Below are positions 58,248 through 64,000 of a stretch of 64,000 bases of DNA, one piece after another. The translations under genes and the position numbers were made by a program. This DNA is from Adiantum capillus-veneris. Its lineage: Eukaryota; Streptophyta; Polypodiopsida; Polypodiales; Pteridaceae. The stretch covers positions 73,815,410-73,879,409 of the forward strand of contig CM043960.1 of assembly GCA_014529385.2 (NCBI GenBank), in the 5' to 3' direction. The notes below the pieces were generated by a model, which saw only the letters and a list, made by a program, of their open reading frames with translations, did not search any database and was not told the origin of the DNA. Every line of letters begins with the position of its first letter. The stretch's first letter is position 1.

Positions 58248-60213
58248 TCTCGCACAAGTATCAATTACCTTTTTATGAAGTACTCGCAATTTAAATTCGA
58301 ACACATTGTACTTGATAGTGATTGATATGTACTATTTAAGACTATGAAGGAGTTAGAACCAAGGGAATAGAGGCGCTTGAGGGATCTCTGGGATCTCTAT
58401 TCGCTTGGTTCTGACCTTATGAGGCCCTAGGATTAAGATATAGCACTTTTTAAGCCCATGGATGCATCTGGAATGTCCAAAAACCATAGGATAGATCTTT
58501 AAAACACTGAAATCTGACGTCTCTAGCTCAAGATATAGCATTTTTAAGCCTAGGGCCTCATGAGGTACTGACCTCATGAGGCCCTAGGCTTAAAAATGCT
58601 ATATCTTGAGCTAGAGACGTCAGATTTCAGTGTTTTAACACTAGGTTGGTAACCTAACAGGACATAAAAGTGTCCTTTCAGGGTTTTGAAAAAAACCTCC
58701 AAAACCATAGTAGATCCACTCATTTTGTAAAATCCTTTGATGAGGTTATAGTTCAAGGCCTACTACACATGGAAAAAGTAAGAAACTTGTAAAATTTCTC
58801 ATCTTTTGGTCACACCAAGCCTCCAAAGTTGATGGACCGGTACATTTTCATCAAAACAATCATTTCTTATGTTTTGTTGCATAAAAATAAGATTAGGGAT
58901 TTTTTAAGGACTTGAGAGAAATTCCCTAGTTAACTTCAATGGGTTGGTGATTAGAACATATGATTGATTCTCACTCACTATTTTTTGTTTTGCAAAAGAA
59001 ATAGGTACAAATTGTTGATTTTTTACCATTCTGCAAACCTATCATCAAAGTTTCTATAGCCACGCTCAATACAAATAATATATGCATGTTTTCTTAGTTC
59101 CCTATTGTCCTTTAGGTTCATAAGGAGGCATGGAGCATGTCAAAAGAATAATACATCTCTTACCAAGGGGAATCTTGGGGACAAAGATGAAGCACTAAAT
59201 ACAAAACCATGAAAAAACTGGGTTCAACATTATGAGTTGTAGAATCCCATAGAAACTATTCAATATCTAGCCAAATTTGATCCTTATGACTAGATATGGT
59301 TACTACCTACAAAATGCATGTAGTTGTCACAAGAAACTAACAATATTGAAAAAGCTATACTTGATATACTAGAATGTTTTGTTTTCTTCTATAATTGAAA
59401 AAATCAACCATCATTGTCTACTATGAAAAATAGGGTATTAGGTGCCCCAAAACTCAAGGAATATTAGCTTTATGTTACAATATGCGACATAGAAAATCAA
59501 AAGTGCATTTGGATATCATGAAAGCCACCAAAAAAATCATAGAAGAGCTAAAATTGGCTAAAAAACAGGACATGACAACTTTTGTAATCTTGTCATAACT
59601 TGCAACTTTAACATTTATTTCTCCCTCGAAGCATCAGGACATGTTGAGGACTACTAAAGATAGTTCTCTAGCATTATACGCCTCACAAACATGAATTCTA
59701 GAGTGGTATAGTTGCAAAAAGTTGAAAAAAGCCAAAAGCAGGACCCGTTTTTTCACACAGTTTAGGTTGTGAAATGTTGTGCAAGGACAAGGTTAAAGAT
59801 GGAATTGATATTCCAAAAAAATGTCGAGTTTTTTTCAGCTCATGAGACAACTAGACAGATAGCACCTCAAAATCCGTTTTGAAACTCTTGACATAATTCA
59901 AGGAAAATGGTCACTTAACAGGACCTAAAAGTGTCCCATTACCAACCTAGTGTTAAAGAGCTATCCTATGGTTTTTGGATGTTTCGGATGCATCTGTGGG
60001 CTTAAAAAGTGCTATATCTTAATCCAAGGGCCTCATAAGGTCAAAATCAAGCAAATAGTGGTCCCAGAGACCCCTCAAGTGCCTCTATTCGCTTGGTTCT
60101 GACTCCTTCATAGTCTTAATAGTACCTATCAATCAGTATCAAGTACAATCTGTTCGAATTTAAATTGCGAGTACTTCATAAAAAGGTGATTGATACTTGT
60201 GCCTCTATTCCAT
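58248..60213. mobile_element. FB-1: foldback-type element with long inverted repeats
   Basis: Left arm 58248-58660 and right arm about 59935-60213 are inverted copies, starting GCACAAGTATCAAT on each outer side and aligning for about 270 bases with scattered mismatches. The left arm has an extra palindrome (58499-58638). The interior (58660-59930) has no gene. Outer ends lack a clear target duplication, so borders are approximate. Foldback and non-autonomous Mutator-like elements have this form. Confidence 0.75.
58499..58638. repeat. Perfect hairpin with 68-bp arms and 4-base loop
   Basis: Arms 58499-58566 and 58571-58638 are exact reverse complements, loop ACTG (58567-58570). Both outer ends are TTAA. 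The right arm of FB-1 has a single TTAA (59953-59956) at the corresponding place and no palindrome, so the hairpin is an addition to the left arm. Confidence 0.97.
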
Positions 60214-60399
60214 GGAATTATTTTTGTATTTTGAAAACAACTCTTATGTGTTTTCTCTCATCGCACATCACATCACTCATTAAGATTCATAGACATGGAA
60301 TTTTGTGTACACAGCAAACTTTTATGTATGTACTATGAGAAATAGAATTCCAAAAAAAAACTTTTGCATTTTTCATAATTACCTCTCTCTATGCTGAGT

Positions 60400-62780
60400 T
60401 GGCGTTTCTTACAGGGCCCAAAACTGAGTCCAAGTTTCTACTAATGGGCCTCCCATCAAGAAGAACCTCCACAAAAGAAGGCAAGGATCGAAAGAGAAAA
60501 AGAATCTTATGAACGAAGTCAAGAGAGACTTCAGATCTATGGAATCCAAGGGAAGGGTCGTAGGACCAAAAACCATGAGAAGAATATCCAAGAAGATCTG
60601 AAAGACATGCTAGAAAGGATGTATGTAGAAGCTGAAGCCCTGAAAATACAAGAGGCATTGGTGGAAGCTCAACAAAAAGCCAGAGAAGAATCAACTATTC
60701 AACAACCATAACAAGCACAAATTGAAAAACCAATTGAACCACAACATGAAAGGGAGGTGATGTCTCCAAGACTATGCTCACCCAATACCGAACAAGGGGA
60801 TCAAACTCTTCCTAGTCCAATCTCTTCATCAACTAACCAATCAGATGAAATCATGGAAATAAAAGGAGATGGGTTAAAGAAAGAGAATGAAGCCAATCAA
60901 GAGCAACTACCAGAAACAACCAAAGATGATACTGAGAGCCTTAAGAAAAATCCAAAGATTGGGAAACGACTGATGAAGTTATCACTCAAGTCAATGAATA
61001 TGCAAAGCAGATGCAGCTGATGTGACTGAGAAAATGCGCACAACAGCTCTTAGCCGCAGTGCTAAAGCTTGAGAACTTGAATAGGTCATTGATGTGCTCC
61101 AAGGAGAGCTTGAAGACAGAATGAATAACATTGAAAATCTTCAAGGCCAAATCAAAGATCTTAAGAATGAAGCAAAAAAACACCAATAATGTGACAGAAA
61201 AGAAAGAAAAGGATATGGAAGAGTTAGAGGAACTCCTCATGAAGTTATCGAATGCCTGTAAAAGCAAGGAGCAACAGCTGACTGAAGTGAGAAATGAAAT
61301 TATGAGCCGCTACTCAATCAATAAAAAAGCTCTAGGTACAGTTGAATGTAACAAATTCTTCTTTGCAATACTCCGAGCAGAGAATCAATGACCAAGCGGC
61401 ATTTCTAAAGTAAACAAGGGAAAACCCAACAGTAGCTTAACTCAAGGGGACTGATGAAGTTTACACAACTTTAGAAAGAAAAAACAAAGAACTGGAGCTT
61501 GAGTTGAAGTTGGAACAAGAACAAAGAAGGGATCTCGCCCTATTGCGCATGCACAAAGAAGATCAGTTGCTTAAAGAGATAGAAGAATTGAAAAAAGCCA
61601 ATTAGTTGCTGAGAGAAGGGAATGTGGAAACTTAGGAGGAGGCAGGTACATCTGCATAATCGACTTTAGAGATACCATCAATATCATTTACAGATATAGA
61701 AACACAACCAATTGAAGGGAAGATGGAAAGTTTTAAATTCATGGTATCAATCATAGATGAGGAACAAGTGCAATGGTCCAGTTCTCTAAAGCTGAAGAAG
61801 ATGCACTTAAAGAGCAGATTGCTCAAGAAGTGGATGCTGAATGGAAAACAACTATGGATTGGGAGTTGAGGGTCCTTCACTTTGCCAATGTAACTCAACT
61901 CACTCCCAATCAAATCAATTCTCAGTGGCATCAATATTCATCACCAAATCCTTTGATAAAGGTGGAGCTGTTGCAAGTAAAAGAAAGACTCTACAAGGAT
62001 ATGCAAGAACAAGGGTCAGATGCACTTCACCCCACATGGAGGAAAAATTGGCTCAACAAAAACTCAAGGTATCTCATATTGTTTACAAGGGCACCGGTAT
62101 CCATTCAAAAGGACTCAACATTCTGTCTTGTACCAAGGGTAAGGACATGGCAAGCACATGAAGCACTAAAAAAGAAAAGACCAACTTGGTTTAACTACCC
62201 AAAACTGATAGCACTAGAGCAAGGATAGGCAACTAAGGAATACATGGTGAAAACCCTAACGGGGTGCCATGAACTTCCTCAAAAGCCTCCTTTACCTCTC
62301 GTGTGTAATGATTTTTAAAATCTGCAAAATGATGCTCACATGTATCCGGGTTTTTCATGAGCCTGAACAAGCGGGAGCCCCATGTGTGTCCTTTTTAGAA
62401 GGCAACTAGGGCTTATGCTATGATTTAAGTAGGAAAACTTCAGAAGAAGTTCTTTATGGATTCTATGCCAGATGCATGTTCTTACCATTGAGCAATATGT
62501 TGGCATTTGAAGAAGCCTTTTACACCGGGTTTTCACATGGCGTACAAAGATTTTTGGATCAGTGGGATCAACAATTTAACTGCAAGGTTCACTGGATATT
62601 CAGCCATAGAACTAAAGAATAGAGTTACTATTCAATTTTTGCAAGTCCCTGAGAAAGAACGACGTATTTGATATCAAAAATATCTTCAAGCACTTAAAGA
62701 TCGCCTCGCTAGCCGTCAACCCAAAGACTACTTCAGCCCATGAAACTGTGTCAAGGGACGACATCGTCAAGGAGGGGGGG
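60400..62780 (+). pseudogene. OTA-1 3' reading region, second part (coiled-coil rich)
   Basis: Continuation beyond FB-1, up to the polypurine tract. It is Lys/Glu/Gln-rich with heptad-like runs: EKEKDMEELEELLMKLSN-like (61200-61260) and LERKNKELELELKLEQEQRR then LLKEIEELKKAN (61480-61605). A more globular segment follows: MVQFSKAEEDALKEQIAQEV (61773 onward), ELRVLHFANVTQLTPNQINS and RTWQAHEALKKKRPTWFNYP (to 62228). Beyond a stop at 62227-62229 come GCHELPQKPPLPLVCNDF and more interrupted coding-like sequence to about 62750. Family not recognised. Several frameshifts and stops occur. Confidence 0.5.
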
Positions 62781-62782
62781 AA
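62769..62782 (+). other. OTA-1 polypurine tract
   Basis: AAGGAGGGGGGGAA directly before the 3' LTR start TGTTAGC, a clear plus-strand priming site. Confidence 0.92.
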
Positions 62783-63687
62783 TGTTAGCAGCAAGCTAGC
62801 TCATGTAACATTTTTTGGGAGTTTCAATGCAAAAACACTTATTCTTTTGATAAATTGGGAATACTATAACTCCTATTGAACGAGTGGATATTGTAATCTA
62901 TGAGCCAAAGCTATAAGATTCCAGATTATATCAATTATCCTTGGTTAGAGCTCCCAGATGATTAGTTTTTTACCTAAGAAACCTTGGCTAAGGTATAAAA
63001 GCCAATTTTGTAAAGTTATTACTAACTTTTTTGGATAAGAAATACACAACGTGAGCCTATGACACTCTCTTCTCTCCTTCTCCTACTTCTATCTCCTTTG
63101 TCGGTTATCACATTGTAGTGCCGTTTGTTGCATTGCAACCATAGGTAAGAGCTCTATGTATTGACATAACATATCATGATAATTCATAGCATTTGACATC
63201 GTAAACCTCCGGCCTAATGTCATCATAAGTAGAAATTTAAGCTAGGAAATCACAAAGTAAGTATAGGTGGGGTATTGGGGCATCATTTCTAAGCAGATAC
63301 ATTAGAGGTCAGAAACGACTAGGTCAAAATCTCACTACTACAGTTAGTAACCTCATTTTTTGCCACTCATTGAAAGTGAGATTTGAGACCATAAGCATGT
63401 GTGCTTAGGTCTTATATACTTGTCCTAGAAGTTTCATAGCATTCGGATGTTGTTTGATGCTGTAACAATCATGGTTTGCTTACCGATTAGCAACTAGCTT
63501 TTGATGACTTAGGTCATTTGAGTGTAGCTTGAGTTAGATGCGAGTTGTCTATTGTTCCAAGAGATTGACACCCTCTTGTAGCCTCCATGCGCTAGTCGAG
63601 TCAACTTCGTCCCATGGACTAAAAATTATGTTCATGGTTCTCACTATGTCGGCAATAAGATAAGAGTGAGGTTAGGAAACCCATCCA
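62783..63687 (+). repeat. OTA-1 3' LTR
   Basis: About 905 bases, TGTTAGCAGCAAGCTAGC to ...AACCCATCCA. It carries the ~120 bases (63541-63660) absent from the 5' copy. Confidence 0.88.
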
Positions 63688-64000
63688 TACACATTTTTGA
63701 ACTTTTGTCTTCTTTGTTGGGGTCAAGGTGCTATTTCTTTCTTTTTTTACTCTACTTGCTTATGTAGCTTGTTGATCTCATCTTGTTGCTGTGTGATCTT
63801 GAGTTCTTGCACTTTGCAAAGCTTTGTCAGAGATGATAGAGGTTTATATTTTGACTCTACAAGACTTTTTTTAGCATTGTTTCGGTTATTGATATTGATT
63901 TGTAGTAGCCTAGTCATGGCCATCTCCAACAAAAAATAGAAGTGAATTGGGGTTTGAGAAAGGCGGTATACTTGTACTTTGAGCATCCACTATGGAAAGC
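63688..64000 (-). other. Right flank with an unassigned minus-strand frame
   Basis: The minus-strand frame 63747-63986 (79 codons) ends in a short coiled-coil-like stretch (QELKITQQQDEINKLHKQVE). No domain is recognised and it is cut by the window end. Could be chance or a gag/transposase fragment. Confidence 0.3.

Larger units (their letters stand above)
43273..63687 (+). mobile_element. OTA-1: giant Ty3/gypsy element of the Ogre/Tat/Athila group
   Basis: A 20.4-kb plus-strand element. LTRs begin TGTTAGCAGCAAGCTA and end about CCATCCA. PBS TTGGCACCACCATTGCCGGGG resembles the TGGCGCCGTTGCCGGGGA site typical of Athila/Tat elements, and the PPT is AAGGAGGGGGGGAA. Internal order: long leader with palindrome repeats, gag with zinc knuckles, protease, RT, RNase H, integrase, a second retropepsin-like domain, spacer with more palindrome repeats, a long 3' coding region (interrupted by FB-1), PPT, LTR. 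CACAT precedes the left LTR and also lies at 63690-63694, two bases past the right LTR, a possible target duplication. All frames are broken. No second RNase H is seen, so lineage within the group is open. Confidence 0.9.

Noticed and set aside
58248..60213. Full Mutator-like transposon with transposase
   Set aside because: The interior holds no transposase-like frame and no 8-9-bp target duplication was found at the ends.
63690..63694. CACAT as a definite 5-bp target duplication for OTA-1
   Set aside because: It matches 43268-43272 but lies two bases beyond the best LTR end, so it is kept only as a candidate.

Overview
This window looks like transposon-packed nuclear DNA of a land plant with a large genome. 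The evidence is four LTR-retrotransposon families of plant type, a plant-type CACTA (En/Spm) element with a TNP2 transposase, primer-binding sites for plant initiator-Met-like and Asp/Arg-like tRNAs, plant splice signals, and long (GA)n/(GT)n tracts. I found no intact host gene, no tRNA or rRNA gene and no bacterial feature. The species cannot be named from this sequence. The element names below (CRV = chromovirus, COP = copia, TAT/OTA = Ogre/Tat/Athila-type gypsy, CAC = CACTA, FB = foldback) are labels for this window only.

Layout. 1-8356: 3' end of a plus-strand Ty3/gypsy chromovirus (CRV-1: integrase, chromodomain, 3' LTR). Its LTR is split by a complete but decayed minus-strand Ty1/copia element, COP-1 (2058-7266, LTRs about 0.32 kb, 5-bp target duplication). 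8357-9761: old debris with a copia polymerase scrap. 9762-24379: minus-strand chromovirus CRV-2, with 1.65-kb LTRs (the left one truncated). It is interrupted inside its reverse-transcriptase active-site motif by the CACTA element CAC-1 (13926-20807, TSD ATG). CAC-1 carries a broken TNP2 gene, a TnpA-like gene with recognisable introns, and a 492-bp patch of Tat-type gypsy DNA between perfect 63-bp direct repeats. 24383-37872: a third chromovirus (CRV-3, plus strand), of which only a 417-bp tandem array and a truncated LTR remain. It is split by TAT-1 (24474-35568, minus strand, 2.6-kb LTRs, dual RNase H). 37873-43272: non-coding DNA with microsatellites and a diverged repeat field rich in AGTACC-like words. 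43273-63687: a giant 20.4-kb plus-strand gypsy element, OTA-1, with LTRs, PBS, gag, protease, RT, RNase H and integrase. Past the integrase it has a second retropepsin-like domain and a long extra reading region in the envelope position, itself interrupted by a foldback element (FB-1). 63688-64000: flank.

Relative order from nesting: CRV-3 is the oldest of the central stack. CRV-2 and TAT-1 each inserted into its 3' array, CAC-1 inserted into CRV-2, and the gypsy patch then entered CAC-1. COP-1 is younger than CRV-1 and FB-1 is younger than OTA-1. All coding regions are broken by stops or frameshifts, so nothing here is likely to be autonomously active today.

The least conventional material is in OTA-1. 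A 22-bp palindrome (GTAAATAATC, two bases, GATTATTTAC) recurs in diverged repeat units of about 285 bp on both sides of gag-pol. An extra aspartic-protease-like domain lies after the integrase. A long unrecognised 3' coding region follows. A perfect 68-bp-arm hairpin bounded by TTAA sits inside FB-1.
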